From assembly GCF_964028195.1 (NCBI RefSeq), contig NZ_OZ034750.1:1364001-1428000 (forward strand): DNA of 64,000 nt. Direction: 5' to 3'. The DNA is from Wolbachia endosymbiont (group A) of Pogonocherus hispidulus. Lineage in GTDB: Bacteria > Pseudomonadota > Alphaproteobacteria > Rickettsiales > Anaplasmataceae. Position numbers and translations under genes: made by a program. Position 1 is the first letter of the stretch; each line of letters opens with the position of its first letter. Below the pieces are notes generated by a model. That model made no database searches. It saw nothing but the letters and a program-made list of their open reading frames with translations, and was not told the origin of the DNA. This document shows, one piece after another, positions 7,775 to 17,351 of the stretch.

Positions 7775-9985
7775 TTATATAAAAACTTCTTTTTCTTCTT
7801 GCAAGTGTTTCTTGATATTAGGAGAATCTACCCTAGAACTTATAAGAAAGTTATCACTAATTTTTTGATTACTAAAGAACGTGTGAAGTAAGCTTAATAC
7901 CTCCTCAGGAGAACTTGATTGTACTTGCTCCATCTTCTCAGGAGGAAGAGGAAGAACTGAGCACATTTGCTCTTTTGCCTTAGGCTCAGAAAGAAGTAAG
8001 CGCAGCTCTCTCTTATCAACATAAAGTAAGTATAGTAACTTCTCGTACCCAAGAGGCAAAGAACCGGAGTCTAGCTTCTTCTTCATCTCAGGAGAAAGAA
8101 CTTTGTATAGCTCCTTACTCTGACCAGAAGTAAGACATTGTTGCAACTTTAGTCCACCTGGCACACCTTCATGCGTAGGAGAAGTCACTTTTGAGGGTGG
8201 ATTACTTTTTGCTTTTCTTTCTGAGGCAGATCGTTCAGAAAGAGGTGGTTTTTTAGTTACAGAAATTGCAGGAGTACTTCTACTTGAAGATATCGAATTA
8301 CGTTCTTTGTTATTTCGCTTTAAAAATGATAATATCTCGTTTGGGATAGCTCTACTCCAATGTTTCTTCGGAGATTCACTCTTTTTATTTTCGGACGTGC
8401 CTTGTGATAAACAAGGGTTAGCCCCTACTGGATTAGCACCTTTCCATGATGAAGGTCCACTCTGTGACCATGACGAGAATCCTGCACTTGAAGCCGGTGA
8501 TGACCAAAAGCCTATTGGCTGACTAGTCCATGCTGATCCACTTTCATTAGCACCTTTCCTTGATAAAGGTCTACTCGGTTGCCATAACGAGGGTTCTGCA
8601 CTTGGAGCCGGTGATGACCAAAAGCCTATTGGCTGAGACCAAGCACTAGTACTTGCTTGCACATTTTGAGCAGCACTTACACATTTCCCTGTACGCTGAC
8701 TAACTGCAATAGAATTCAGCTGCGGCGATGACCAAGATCCTTTACTCGTTCCAGCTAAATTTACAGGATTATGCAGCGGCAACTTTTCTGATCCTTGCCT
8801 GGGAGAATCCTCTAATGCTCCATCAGGACTCCGCGTGGGAGGCCCCCATTGTGTCGATTGTGCCTCATTTAGATATCTATTAGGCACTTCCACTGGCGAA
8901 TGTGCAGGCGACAATGCTCGAAAATGAAGCTCATGGTCAATGGACAGTTCATGGTCTTTGTTGATTACAGAGCTTTCTATTATTTTGGTTATCACACAGT
9001 GAGAAATTTCTTTATTAGAAAAGTCTATGCCATACACTACATTGCTTCCATTTACTGATATTTCTGCTTGAACTTTATCACTAACATCATCAAGTACAAC
9101 ATTATTAAATGCATAATTTAGTTTAAGAGCTTCTTCGTGTGTTAATAATCTAGCTCCTTTATCATCTAGTATAACAGGCACAAGAACTGAGGCGTCTTTC
9201 CTACCTAAAGGAGGAGCAAGTATAAAACCATCTATCATCACTTTTGTCACCGAATAAGTAGATCTTATTATCATATTTTTAAATGACTTCACACTATGAT
9301 CAACATCATTGCCAACTCCAAGGTCCATACCTGTAAGCCATGCCTTATACCGTGTTACACTATCAATAAAACGAGCGTCATCAAAAACGTCCTCGATGTA
9401 TACACTATTGCCTTCAACCTTCAGAGGGTTCTTAGGAACATTTTCATATCTTGCTTTCATCCTTGATAAAAACATACTCTCAAATTTCTTGCGTAATCCT
9501 TTATTATCAAATTTAGAATGACATAAATACTTTTCCTTGTTAAATGGTACAGTTGTGCTGCTAACCTGCATATCTTCTCGAATATCCTTTTCAAGTGAAG
9601 AAGCCAAATGAGACTTCAAATTAAAAATTACACCTTTATCTACAGGTGTTACAAACTTAAACCCATGCTGTTTATCCCAAGACCAGTCTCTATCACTGAT
9701 ATAAAACGGGAAAGAATTAACATCAAAAATTAGCTTAGCTGTATCCAATATTTCTGCATCATTACTTTCCTCAATGCCGTAGAATTCACGTATTATCTTC
9801 CTTTTTATACTGTCCAGATATTCTCTACACTGGTACGTATCCATACTCTTCTCAAATGAGACTACGATATAGTCCTTCTTGCCCTCGCTTTGCAGCGTAA
9901 AATTAGTTTCAACTGTATTACGAGCATAATTATGTACATTAAAAGCACTAACCAATGCTCTTACTGTTTCTCTTGTATTAGGCAT
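7775..9985 (-). CDS. large unknown protein with Trp/Ser/Pro repeats
   Basis: I do not recognise this 736-aa protein. The N-terminal half (1-370) looks globular, with mixed charged and hydrophobic segments and no clear membrane helix. Residues about 375-540 are rich in Ser, Pro, Trp and Gly. They contain two copies of a unit reading QPIGFWSSPA, each followed by a Ser/Trp stretch and KGAN. A basic Ser/Lys linker follows (about 550-620). The last 110 residues look helical, with LSPEMKKKLDSGSLPLGYEK and LLSLLHTFFSNQ. GGGAGGG lies before the ATG. It follows a 73-aa gene by 30 bp and is probably its co-transcribed partner. A host-directed effector is possible, but no domain supports a function. Confidence 0.75.
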   Translation of the reverse strand: MPNTRETVRALVSAFNVHNYARNTVETNFTLQSEGKKDYIVVSFEKSMDTYQCREYLDSIKRKIIREFYGIEESNDAEILDTAKLIFDVNSFPFYISDRDWSWDKQHGFKFVTPVDKGVIFNLKSHLASSLEKDIREDMQVSSTTVPFNKEKYLCHSKFDNKGLRKKFESMFLSRMKARYENVPKNPLKVEGNSVYIEDVFDDARFIDSVTRYKAWLTGMDLGVGNDVDHSVKSFKNMIIRSTYSVTKVMIDGFILAPPLGRKDASVLVPVILDDKGARLLTHEEALKLNYAFNNVVLDDVSDKVQAEISVNGSNVVYGIDFSNKEISHCVITKIIESSVINKDHELSIDHELHFRALSPAHSPVEVPNRYLNEAQSTQWGPPTRSPDGALEDSPRQGSEKLPLHNPVNLAGTSKGSWSSPQLNSIAVSQRTGKCVSAAQNVQASTSAWSQPIGFWSSPAPSAEPSLWQPSRPLSRKGANESGSAWTSQPIGFWSSPASSAGFSSWSQSGPSSWKGANPVGANPCLSQGTSENKKSESPKKHWSRAIPNEILSFLKRNNKERNSISSSRSTPAISVTKKPPLSERSASERKAKSNPPSKVTSPTHEGVPGGLKLQQCLTSGQSKELYKVLSPEMKKKLDSGSLPLGYEKLLYLLYVDKRELRLLLSEPKAKEQMCSVLPLPPEKMEQVQSSSPEEVLSLLHTFFSNQKISDNFLISSRVDSPNIKKHLQEEKEVFI

Positions 9986-10015
9986 AACACCCTCCCTATT
10001 TTTTTATTACGACAA

Positions 10016-10237
10016 CTATCTTTTATTACTGCTACCAACCCCACTAGAGCTTGATCCACTAATAGAACTGCTAGGCTGATTAGACTGACGTAGCTTCTCT
10101 CGTACGTCCTTAAGTGCATCACGATGATCATCAAACCTTGCTCCTTCGATTCGCAGCAATCTCCCACCACCTGGACCTGGATTCTCACGTTTCCACTTTT
10201 CAGCATCAAAACCTTTTTTATCATTACCGCTATGCAT
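10016..10237 (-). CDS. small basic unknown protein, first gene of a pair
   Basis: This 73-aa hydrophilic protein has a charged first half (about residues 5-55, with ENPGPGGGRLLRIEGARFDD and a helix DALKDVREKLRQ) and a Ser/Gly-rich tail. A strong ribosome binding site, AGGAGG, lies 5 nt before the ATG. That decides between this frame and an overlapping hydrophobic frame at 9961-10224, which has none. It lies 30 bp upstream of the 736-aa gene, so the two look like an operon. No family is recognised. Confidence 0.6.
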   Translation of the reverse strand: MHSGNDKKGFDAEKWKRENPGPGGGRLLRIEGARFDDHRDALKDVREKLRQSNQPSSSISGSSSSGVGSSNKR

Positions 10238-10363
10238 ATTGCCTCCTAAGTAAAAATATTATGTAATTAATATACTAAAAATAAAATTAAGTGCAAGCAC
10301 TTTTTTTACATTTTTTAGTATAAATTTTATTCACTCTTTTTTTATAAAACTCAACTTTCAAGA

Positions 10364-10680
10364 TTCCGCTAACACGTAGCGGAATGACGAACTGTCGACA
10401 TCTGTCTATATGCCCCTGGATTCCAGTGTCACGCACTGGAGTGACAAGAAAGGGACACTGGAATGACAAAGAAAAGACACTTGGTCTACAACTCTGGATT
10501 CCAGTGTCACGCACTGGAATGACAAGTCATTGGCAACCCTAAGTTCCCTACGTCATACCGCCGCGGTATCTCAAGCATAGATTCCGCTAACACGTAGCGG
10601 AATGACGAACTGTCGACACCTATCTATATGCCCCTGGATTCCAGTGTCAGCTACTTTAATGACACCCTTTTTTGTCATCT
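10364..10680. repeat. palindromic repeat cluster with a duplicated unit
   Basis: A unit beginning GATTCCGCTAACACGTAGCG and running into CCCCTGGATTCCAGTGTCA occurs twice, at about 10364-10450 and 10579-10665, in the same orientation. Further GGATTCCAGTGTCACGCACTG palindromes lie between them. Short frames here translate to repeat sequence only and are not genes. Confidence 0.8.
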
Positions 10681-10689
10681 AAGTACTAG

Positions 10690-12108
10690 CTATCCCTTCG
10701 ATGGTGTCTTTCCTACTGACTGACCTTCTACACATTTCTCAACTTTTACATCATTAGTCAATCCTCCTGGTGGTCGAGCATTACTTACAGAACCTTCATT
10801 CTCAGCACCATTCCAAGTACCCATGTTAGTAAAACTAAATCCACAATCAGCAACAGAACTTTTAACGGATTGCTCTGAAGCCTTTCTGTCAGACATAGAT
10901 TTTGGGATAGGTTGGTTCGAAGCTTTTCCGTTAGGAACAGAGCCTTGAGTAGGTTGGTTTGGAGCTTGCTTATTATTATTTTCATCGTGGTTTTTCCTTC
11001 TGTCCCACCTACTATTGCATCCATAAAACTTTTTTCTCCCCTGCTCCGTCCCAGTTGCAGGTTGCCCTGTAGGGTTCGGTGGACACACCTTTTCCTTCGG
11101 TTCCTCTGGCTTCGCTTTTTTCTCTTCTTCCACTTTTGGTTTTGTTTCCTCGCGGATCTCCTCCTTTATAACCTCTTTAGGCATTAGTTCTTTCATAGGT
11201 TTTGGTAAAAGATCAAGCTCTGGTTTGCTCAGAGGGACTGGTCTTACAAATCCTGGTGAAACGTCAAAAAGGGAAACTGGCACTTTAGGTTTTTCTCTTT
11301 CATCCACTTTTATTTCTACGTTTTCGCAAACTTCTTTATTTTCTTCCTTTAATGATGTTTTTTCTGCTTTTTTATCTTCTGCTTTAGTTGTTTCTTCTGT
11401 AGATGCCTCTATTATAGCTGCTAGCTCAACTCCAAACATCTCTGCAAACATTGTAACAACCCAGCCAACCAGGAACATCTGAAGTTTTAATTTTAGTCCT
11501 CTCAGCGCTTCCAATCTTTCTAGTATTGCTACTTCCTCTTCCTTAGATAAACCACCACCGAATAATTTTTCTTCCAATTCTTTTATCTCCTTGTCCAACT
11601 TCTGATCGAAACTTAAATCGCGTGCAAAAATCTTCTTGATTAACTCCTTAAGCTTATCACGCAAAAACTTCATTATCGCAGCAATCAGGTTCTTTTCTTT
11701 CTTCTCCTTGAGCATTTGGTAGATTTTCGGATCATCTACATTTACTTCAAAGAGGTTGAAGAGAGATTCAAAGAAATTCCGGAAATCTCCAAGTACTCTT
11801 TCTCTTTCACCATTGAAGTAACCCTCATCACCTTCTTCGATATGTAGCTCTGCTTGAGATGATATTTCATCGATACAACTAGAAGCCTGACGCTCACACT
11901 CGAGCCTTCTGAGCAAATCTTGTCTGTCAAGCTCCTCTATGGCTGCTTTTAGTTCGTTTAGCTTCTGCTCCGCAGAGAAATCTTGCTCCCTGATTTTTCC
12001 TTGGAAGATTGAGCTACCGTTTTTGTTATTATCTGAAAAATTTTCCATTATTTTTGTCCCTTCAATAAAATTACTGTCTTTATTGTTACCTGAAAAGCTT
12101 TCTACCAT
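10690..12108 (-). CDS. unknown coiled-coil and proline-rich protein
   Basis: This unrecognised protein has 472 aa. The start (MVESFSGNNKDSN) resembles residues 21-32 (MENFSDNNKNGSS), a short internal repeat. Residues 40-200 are strongly charged and helical (coiled-coil-like). A hydrophobic segment at about 215-240 (MFLVGWVVTMFAEMFGVELAA) could be one membrane helix. Then come a Lys/Glu-rich stretch, a Pro/Lys/Glu-rich stretch (about 270-345), and a tail with three imperfect units built on NQPTQGSVPNGKAS. AAGGAAG precedes the ATG. It stands between two gene-free repeat areas. A secreted or envelope protein is possible; no catalytic motif is seen. Confidence 0.7.
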   Translation of the reverse strand: MVESFSGNNKDSNFIEGTKIMENFSDNNKNGSSIFQGKIREQDFSAEQKLNELKAAIEELDRQDLLRRLECERQASSCIDEISSQAELHIEEGDEGYFNGERERVLGDFRNFFESLFNLFEVNVDDPKIYQMLKEKKEKNLIAAIMKFLRDKLKELIKKIFARDLSFDQKLDKEIKELEEKLFGGGLSKEEEVAILERLEALRGLKLKLQMFLVGWVVTMFAEMFGVELAAIIEASTEETTKAEDKKAEKTSLKEENKEVCENVEIKVDEREKPKVPVSLFDVSPGFVRPVPLSKPELDLLPKPMKELMPKEVIKEEIREETKPKVEEEKKAKPEEPKEKVCPPNPTGQPATGTEQGRKKFYGCNSRWDRRKNHDENNNKQAPNQPTQGSVPNGKASNQPIPKSMSDRKASEQSVKSSVADCGFSFTNMGTWNGAENEGSVSNARPPGGLTNDVKVEKCVEGQSVGKTPSKG

Positions 12109-12228
12109 TTTTACTTCCTTTATAAAACTTAATAATTTAATTGTACAGCACTAAATATTTAAGAAGTCTTAACGTAAAGATGTCAATAAAATTATTTACA
12201 TCTTTACACTATATTATATCATACGCCA

Positions 12229-12395
12229 TTTAACCTTTCAATAATATTTTTTATTCTTGCTGCTTTTTCAAGTTCCAGCATACGCTTTCCTTCTTATTAA
12301 TGTTCACTTTTGCCTCTACCACCACTTTTTCTTGTAAAGTATTTGATATAAGTTTTATTATACTCTTTTGCATAACATTGTACAGCATATTATAT
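12229..12395 (-). pseudogene. relic of the uvrB 3' end
   Basis: The minus strand reads a diverged copy of the last part of uvrB: TLQEKVVVEAKVN corresponds to [13 protein letters not shown] in the complete gene at 15.1 kb. Frameshifts break the rest. Only the 3' end is present, directly downstream of a terminase relic on the same strand. The span 12109-12228 holds no gene. Confidence 0.75.
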
Positions 12396-12479
12396 TCAGA
12401 GTGTAATGAACGAGCCTGAAAGGCTGATAAACGAGTATCAACAAAGACTGTCAGAAAGCAAAGATAAAGCTGCATTAGA

Positions 12480-12696
12480 TATATCTTAGCCACTTAAGTA
12501 GGGTTGGGCCCGACCCTGAAAGCACTGGTGTTAATTTTTTCACCCATTGTAAATACTGTACTATCCACTGTGGTGAGTTTCTGGGAACATTAAAACTCAT
12601 ACTTAAAGCCATACCGCTTGGTGCGGCAAAATAACCCTGCCAAATCGGAACAATTTTGAGTGAGCTTATTATTGTGTGGCACAATTTCAATAATCA
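12480..12696 (-). pseudogene. relic of the terminase 3' end
   Basis: The minus strand aligns by eye, with deletions and frameshifts, to the last third of the terminase gene at 6.3 kb. It keeps VQYLQWVKKLTP and GPTLLKWLR against VQYLQWMRKINT and NKTLRWLRAVD. It abuts the stop codon of the 718-aa ankyrin gene and is followed downstream by the uvrB-tail relic, so it belongs to a rearranged duplicate block. Confidence 0.75.
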
Positions 12697-14853
12697 CTAT
12701 CTGCCTTTAACACTTGTGTCAATTTGCTGCGAACAAGCTTGCGTAAAATCAGTAAATGGAACATCCTTAGTAATCTCGATTGACTCTGTAGGTACATTAC
12801 CATTTTTCTTAAAACCTTTAGCTTCTATAGCTTCCAGAACACTTTTTTCTCCCAAAAGACAGTTTTCTCCTAAACTTTTTTTCTCAGCTTTTAACTTGTT
12901 AAGCCTTGCTTCGCTCTCATCATCAATTTCTACTTCTATTTTATTACCATCTTTCTTACTAGGACTTAGATAAATACTAATCTCTCCTACCTCAGTGGTA
13001 AAAGACATTTTAATGCTACCTTTTAAGACATCTGTGTAATTTCTTTTTCCATCTTTTGTACCTTCAACTCTTACTATACTCTCCCCAATTTGAAGTATGC
13101 CGACTTTTAAATTTAAAGCTTTATCTTTTAAAGCTTCAGCTTTGTTAAAGATTTTCATAGGCTCAATAATACTATCTTGTGAATATTTCATATAAAAATA
13201 TTGATTATCTATCTCCACTACCTCTAGCTTCCCCTTTTTAGCTTGCCCATCTCTGCCTACGATACCTTCACATGCTATACTCTTTAGCTCTTCTTTCCTA
13301 TCCTTATATTGCTTATTGAGACCATTTAAATAATCAAAGTCATAATGTTTATTTGTAAGCTCGGTATCACCGGAGAAAAATTTTTTTCCCATTCCACCTT
13401 TTAACAACAAATTACTTGTGATCCTTTTTATGATGATGTCTGAAGTTTTATATTCGTCAGCTTTATATTCGTCGCCATCACTTTCATCGGTATAATCATG
13501 TGTATTAAGCATTGCGGTTGAAGAACGTGGATTCACACGAAGCTGACTAATAACTCCTTCCATTTCTTTAAATATTAAACTTGTTACAGTTTCTTTATCA
13601 CCTTTTTCATTGTCATTTTCATTATCATTACTACAACTTGAATTTAACCTTATTCCTTCCTTCAAGTACTCCTTTACTATTTTCTCAATACTTTCTAGAA
13701 TATTTTCTTCAGGTTCTTGTTTATTTTGTGCTGTTATACCTCTTATCTTCTCACAAAACTCATCAATTAGCTCCTTTTCACTTGTAGTTAATGGTATTTT
13801 TAGCTTCATCGAAAGTGAGTCTTCTAGAAAAAGATAATCACTTGAACTACAGCTCGAATCCTCATCTTTTCGGTCACAATCACTCGGTTCAGTAGAAATT
13901 GTTTTATTATCGTCACCGGAGCTATGCCTTGGATCATCATTGTGCTTGTTAGGGTAATTACTAGAGTTATTTGTCAAATTCCCTTTATCTTTAGTAGGAA
14001 CTGTTTGATTATCGTCACCGGAGCCATAACCTTCATCTGTCGCATTCCCTTCATTTTTACGAAAATTATCTGAACCATATCTCCAATTCTCAATAGCTTG
14101 AAGGCAGTCATGTTCAGTAACATATTCAAATGGAGTCTTTCCATCTTGATCTTGCATATTTTTATCAGCTCCTTTTTTTAAAAGAAGCTCTATAGCTTGA
14201 AGGCAGTTATTTTTAGCAGCATAATGTAACAGAGTTCTTTTATCTTGGTTCCGTGTATTTGGATCAGCTCCTGCTTCTAGAAGAGACTTTATATGGTAAG
14301 CATAATTATTTAATAGATTGCTATTGCTTGCTAACCGATCTAAAATGTCACATAATTTTTCATTTAAGTAATCTGACAGAGTTTTTCCATCTTGGCCTTT
14401 TGTATTTGGATCAGCTCCTGCTTGTAGAAGAAACATTATATGTTGAGTAAAATTGGAATCATCTAATAGACTTCTATCGATTGCTAACTCATTTAAAATG
14501 TTAAATAATTTTTCATTTAAGTAATCTGACAGAGTTTTTCCATCTTGGCCTTTTGTATTTGGATCAGCTCCTGCTTCTAGAAGAAACCTTATATGTTGAG
14601 TATTATTGGAATCATTTAATAGATTGCTATTGCTTGCTAACTGATTTAAAATATCAGATAATCTTTTATCTAAGTAATGTGACAGAGTTTTTCCATGTCG
14701 GTTTTGTGTATCTCGATCAGCTCCTGCTTCTAGAAGAAACATTATATGTTGAATATTACCGGGATTATTTAATAGATTGCTATCGCTTTCTAAATCATCT
14801 AAAATGTTAAGTAAAGTTTCATTTAATTCCTTGCTTGCTTGGTACCCCACCAT
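12697..14853 (-). CDS. ankyrin-repeat protein with unknown C-terminal region
   Basis: This 718-aa protein carries ankyrin units in its first 250 residues. Four consecutive units of about 50 residues share FLLEAGADPNTKGQDGKTLS, each spaced by an inserted helix (YLNEKLFNILNELA type). Two ordinary 33-residue ankyrin repeats follow (RTLLHYAAKNNCLQAIELLL and after). Residues 255-350 are Asp/Ser/Asn-rich and low in complexity. The last 350 residues are charged with no recognised domain. Ankyrin proteins bind partner proteins and many Wolbachia ones are suspected host-interaction factors; that role here is inference. The stop codon directly abuts the terminase relic, so the present C-terminus may have been set by that junction. 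Confidence 0.85.
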   Translation of the reverse strand: MVGYQASKELNETLLNILDDLESDSNLLNNPGNIQHIMFLLEAGADRDTQNRHGKTLSHYLDKRLSDILNQLASNSNLLNDSNNTQHIRFLLEAGADPNTKGQDGKTLSDYLNEKLFNILNELAIDRSLLDDSNFTQHIMFLLQAGADPNTKGQDGKTLSDYLNEKLCDILDRLASNSNLLNNYAYHIKSLLEAGADPNTRNQDKRTLLHYAAKNNCLQAIELLLKKGADKNMQDQDGKTPFEYVTEHDCLQAIENWRYGSDNFRKNEGNATDEGYGSGDDNQTVPTKDKGNLTNNSSNYPNKHNDDPRHSSGDDNKTISTEPSDCDRKDEDSSCSSSDYLFLEDSLSMKLKIPLTTSEKELIDEFCEKIRGITAQNKQEPEENILESIEKIVKEYLKEGIRLNSSCSNDNENDNEKGDKETVTSLIFKEMEGVISQLRVNPRSSTAMLNTHDYTDESDGDEYKADEYKTSDIIIKRITSNLLLKGGMGKKFFSGDTELTNKHYDFDYLNGLNKQYKDRKEELKSIACEGIVGRDGQAKKGKLEVVEIDNQYFYMKYSQDSIIEPMKIFNKAEALKDKALNLKVGILQIGESIVRVEGTKDGKRNYTDVLKGSIKMSFTTEVGEISIYLSPSKKDGNKIEVEIDDESEARLNKLKAEKKSLGENCLLGEKSVLEAIEAKGFKKNGNVPTESIEITKDVPFTDFTQACSQQIDTSVKGR

Positions 14854-15051
14854 TCATATTCTATAACCATTACTCACTAATTCTTTAGTGATTACCGTAA
14901 TACATAGGTAAGTCAATAAAAAAATACACCTTTCCTTCTTCAGTTCTAAGAAATTGTCAAAAGTCTCAAAAAGATGAGTTAAAATAAGAAGGAGAACAGC
15001 AGGTTGTTTACACTTTCATACTATGCCCATAGCATCATATATTACTTAACC

Positions 15052-16959
15052 TTACAATAATTTTTTTATTTTTGCTGCTTCTTCAAACTCTAAATTTTCA
15101 GCATGCTCTATCATTTGCTTTCTCAAATCATCCTTATTAGTGTTCACTTTTGCCTCTGCCACTACTTTTTCTTGCAAAGTATTCGATATAGGTTTTATTA
15201 TAGTCTTCGGGACAATATTGTGCAATATATTATGTTCTTCTTGTTTTTTTCTTCTTCTTTCGGTCTCTCTTAATGCACGATCTAAAGAACCAGTGATTTT
15301 ATCTGCATACAAAATTACTCTACCTTCAGCATTACGCGCAGCACGACCGATCGTTTGAATGAGCGATGTTTCTGATCGCAAAAATCCTTCTTTATCAGCA
15401 TCTAAAATTGCAACCAAACCACACTCTGGAATATCAAGACCTTCCCTAAGCAAGTTAACACCTACTAAAACGTCAATTTCTTTAGATCTTAATTTACATA
15501 TAATTTCTATTCTCTCCAGCGCACCAATATCCGAATGCAAATAACTCACTCTCATATTTAATTCACTCATATATTCAGCTAAATTTTCAGCCATTTTTTT
15601 TGTCAGTGTAGTGATTAAAACACAAAATCCCTTTCCTATTGTCACTTGTGCCTCATGAATTACATCATCAATTTGACTCTCTATTGGTTTCACAATGCAG
15701 ATTGGGTCTGTAAGCCCTGTTGGACGAATAACTTGCTCTATAAATACGTTATTGGTTTGTGCTAACTCATACTTTCCGGGAGTAGCTGAAATGTAAATAG
15801 TCTGCGGCTTAACTTCCTCCCATTCTTCAAATTTTAATGGACGATTATCAAAAGCGGAAGGGAGCCTGAAGCCATAGTCAATCAATTTCTTTTTACGCGC
15901 CTCATTACCACTGTACATTGCACCAATCTGAGGAACGGTGACATGACTCTCATCAACAAATAAAATTACGTCTTTGGGTAAATATTCAAACAAAGTAGGC
16001 GGTGGATCCCCAGCTTCCATTCCATAGAGATAACGCGAATAATTTTCAATACCTTTACATATTCCTGTTGTTTTCATCATTTCAATATCAAAATTAGTGC
16101 GTTGCTCGAGGCGCTTTGCTTCAACAATCTTGTTTTGCAAGTAGTAATAATCCAAGCGTTCATGCAGCTCTTTTTTGATTAGCTCAACCGTCTGCAACAG
16201 AGTCTCACGTGATGTAATGTGATAGCTGTTTGGAAAAATGGTGATTGTATTTAGGCTTTTGGTAATATTACTCGTTATAGCATCAATTTCAGAAATTTCT
16301 TCTATTTCATCACCAAGCAGCGATAAACGCCAAGCTTTATTTTCATAATAGGCAGGAAATATATCGATAATATCGCCACGCACTCTGAAATATCCTCTCT
16401 CAAACTTGGTATCAGAGCGCTTGTATTGGAGATCAGCTAAGTTACTCAAGAAATCATTAACATGAATTTTATCTCCAACACTTAAAGATATAGTCATGCT
16501 GCGGTAGCTTTCAGGCGAACCAAGACCGTATATGCAAGAAACACTGGCAACTACGATCGTGTCCCTGCGCTCCAAGAGGGAGCAGACGGCAGAATAACGC
16601 AGCATGTCAATTCTGTCGTTGATTGCAGAGTCTTTTTCGATATAAGTATCAGTTTGCGGCAAATAAGCTTCGGGCTGATAGTAATCATAATAAGAAATGA
16701 AGTATCCAACAGCATTATTGGGAAATAATCCTTTCATTTCCTCATAAAGTTGTGCTGCTAAGGTTTTATTGTGTGCCATGATCAGCGCAGGTCTGTTTGT
16801 CCTTGCTATAACATTTGCCATAGTGAAAGTTTTCCCAGAACCAGTAACCCCAAGTAAAACTTGGTCTCTTTTATTGCTATTTAGCCCCGCAATTAAACTA
16901 TCGATTGCCTGCGGCTGATCTCCAGCGGGTTGAAAATGTGTAGTGATTTGAAATTTCAT
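15052..16959 (-). CDS. uvrB: excinuclease ABC subunit B
   Basis: UvrB is the damage-verifying helicase of nucleotide excision repair, loaded by UvrA and cut-partnered with UvrC. The 635-aa protein has Walker A GVTGSGKT (37-44), the beta-hairpin region [12 protein letters not shown], the DESH motif, and late helicase motifs LREGLDIPE and [11 protein letters not shown]-terminal UVR motif ends ([12 protein letters not shown]) a little earlier than usual, so the protein is slightly short. The start [19 protein letters not shown] is the typical one. A decayed copy of its 3' end lies at 12.2-12.4 kb. Confidence 0.97.
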   Translation of the reverse strand: MKFQITTHFQPAGDQPQAIDSLIAGLNSNKRDQVLLGVTGSGKTFTMANVIARTNRPALIMAHNKTLAAQLYEEMKGLFPNNAVGYFISYYDYYQPEAYLPQTDTYIEKDSAINDRIDMLRYSAVCSLLERRDTIVVASVSCIYGLGSPESYRSMTISLSVGDKIHVNDFLSNLADLQYKRSDTKFERGYFRVRGDIIDIFPAYYENKAWRLSLLGDEIEEISEIDAITSNITKSLNTITIFPNSYHITSRETLLQTVELIKKELHERLDYYYLQNKIVEAKRLEQRTNFDIEMMKTTGICKGIENYSRYLYGMEAGDPPPTLFEYLPKDVILFVDESHVTVPQIGAMYSGNEARKKKLIDYGFRLPSAFDNRPLKFEEWEEVKPQTIYISATPGKYELAQTNNVFIEQVIRPTGLTDPICIVKPIESQIDDVIHEAQVTIGKGFCVLITTLTKKMAENLAEYMSELNMRVSYLHSDIGALERIEIICKLRSKEIDVLVGVNLLREGLDIPECGLVAILDADKEGFLRSETSLIQTIGRAARNAEGRVILYADKITGSLDRALRETERRRKKQEEHNILHNIVPKTIIKPISNTLQEKVVAEAKVNTNKDDLRKQMIEHAENLEFEEAAKIKKLL

Positions 16960-17064
16960 AGACTTTACTTACTATCTTTGATTCATTGCATAGTGAACAC
17001 TATATTGCTTTTAAGATAAGTTGTATAGCTATAAACTTTCCGTAAAGCCATAAAACATTAACCA

Positions 17065-17155
17065 ACAATAGACTTCTTGCATAACCATATAACAAACTTT
17101 TATTGGGAATAGAAACGAAAAACTTACTTGACAAGTTTCGCCAGCCCCCTTATCG
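17065..17155 (-). repeat. fragment of a dispersed repeat
   Basis: About 85 bases (from AGACTTCTTGCATAACCATA to the CAAGTTTCGCCAGCCCCC region) match, in reverse orientation, the edge of the 460-bp repeat at 39.7-40.2 kb. They also match the start of the copy at 30.4 kb. The unit lies between uvrB and a recombinase relic. Confidence 0.65.
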
Positions 17156-17312
17156 TGGTGTGTAGTACAATGATACAAATTAAGAATTCCCCCATCCTGC
17201 GCTGGTTCTTCGATCTGAAATCCTACTTCTACCTGATCACGACCTATCTTAATTTGTCCTATCAATGCTTTAATAATACCACGTTTAGTTCCCCAATCTA
17301 GCTGTTCCAAGT
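17156..17312 (-). pseudogene. relic of a large serine recombinase C-terminus
   Basis: On the minus strand the segment reads KRGIIKALIGQIKIGRDQVEVGFQI, like the C-terminal region of the large serine recombinases found with phage WO. Nothing of the catalytic domain is present. The frame runs into repeat sequence on one side and ends near the left edge of the IS at 17352 on the other. This is a remnant only, and the family call is inference. Confidence 0.4.
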
Positions 17313-17351
17313 TCGATTTTATACTAGAATAAAAATTCTTTATGCTACTTA

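Noticed and set aside
9961..10224. 87-codon frame overlapping the 73-aa gene
   Set aside because: It has no ribosome binding site and reads as a hydrophobic shadow; the overlapping frame at 10016-10237 has AGGAGG 5 nt before its ATG.
10287..10514. 75-codon frame containing two VRDTGIQ-type segments
   Set aside because: It is a translation of palindromic repeats; similar pseudo-frames occur at 26538-26849, 31061-31288 and 39374-39577.
17029..17310. 93-aa protein as an intact gene
   Set aside because: Its C-terminal third is the dispersed repeat sequence; only the first part resembles a recombinase tail.
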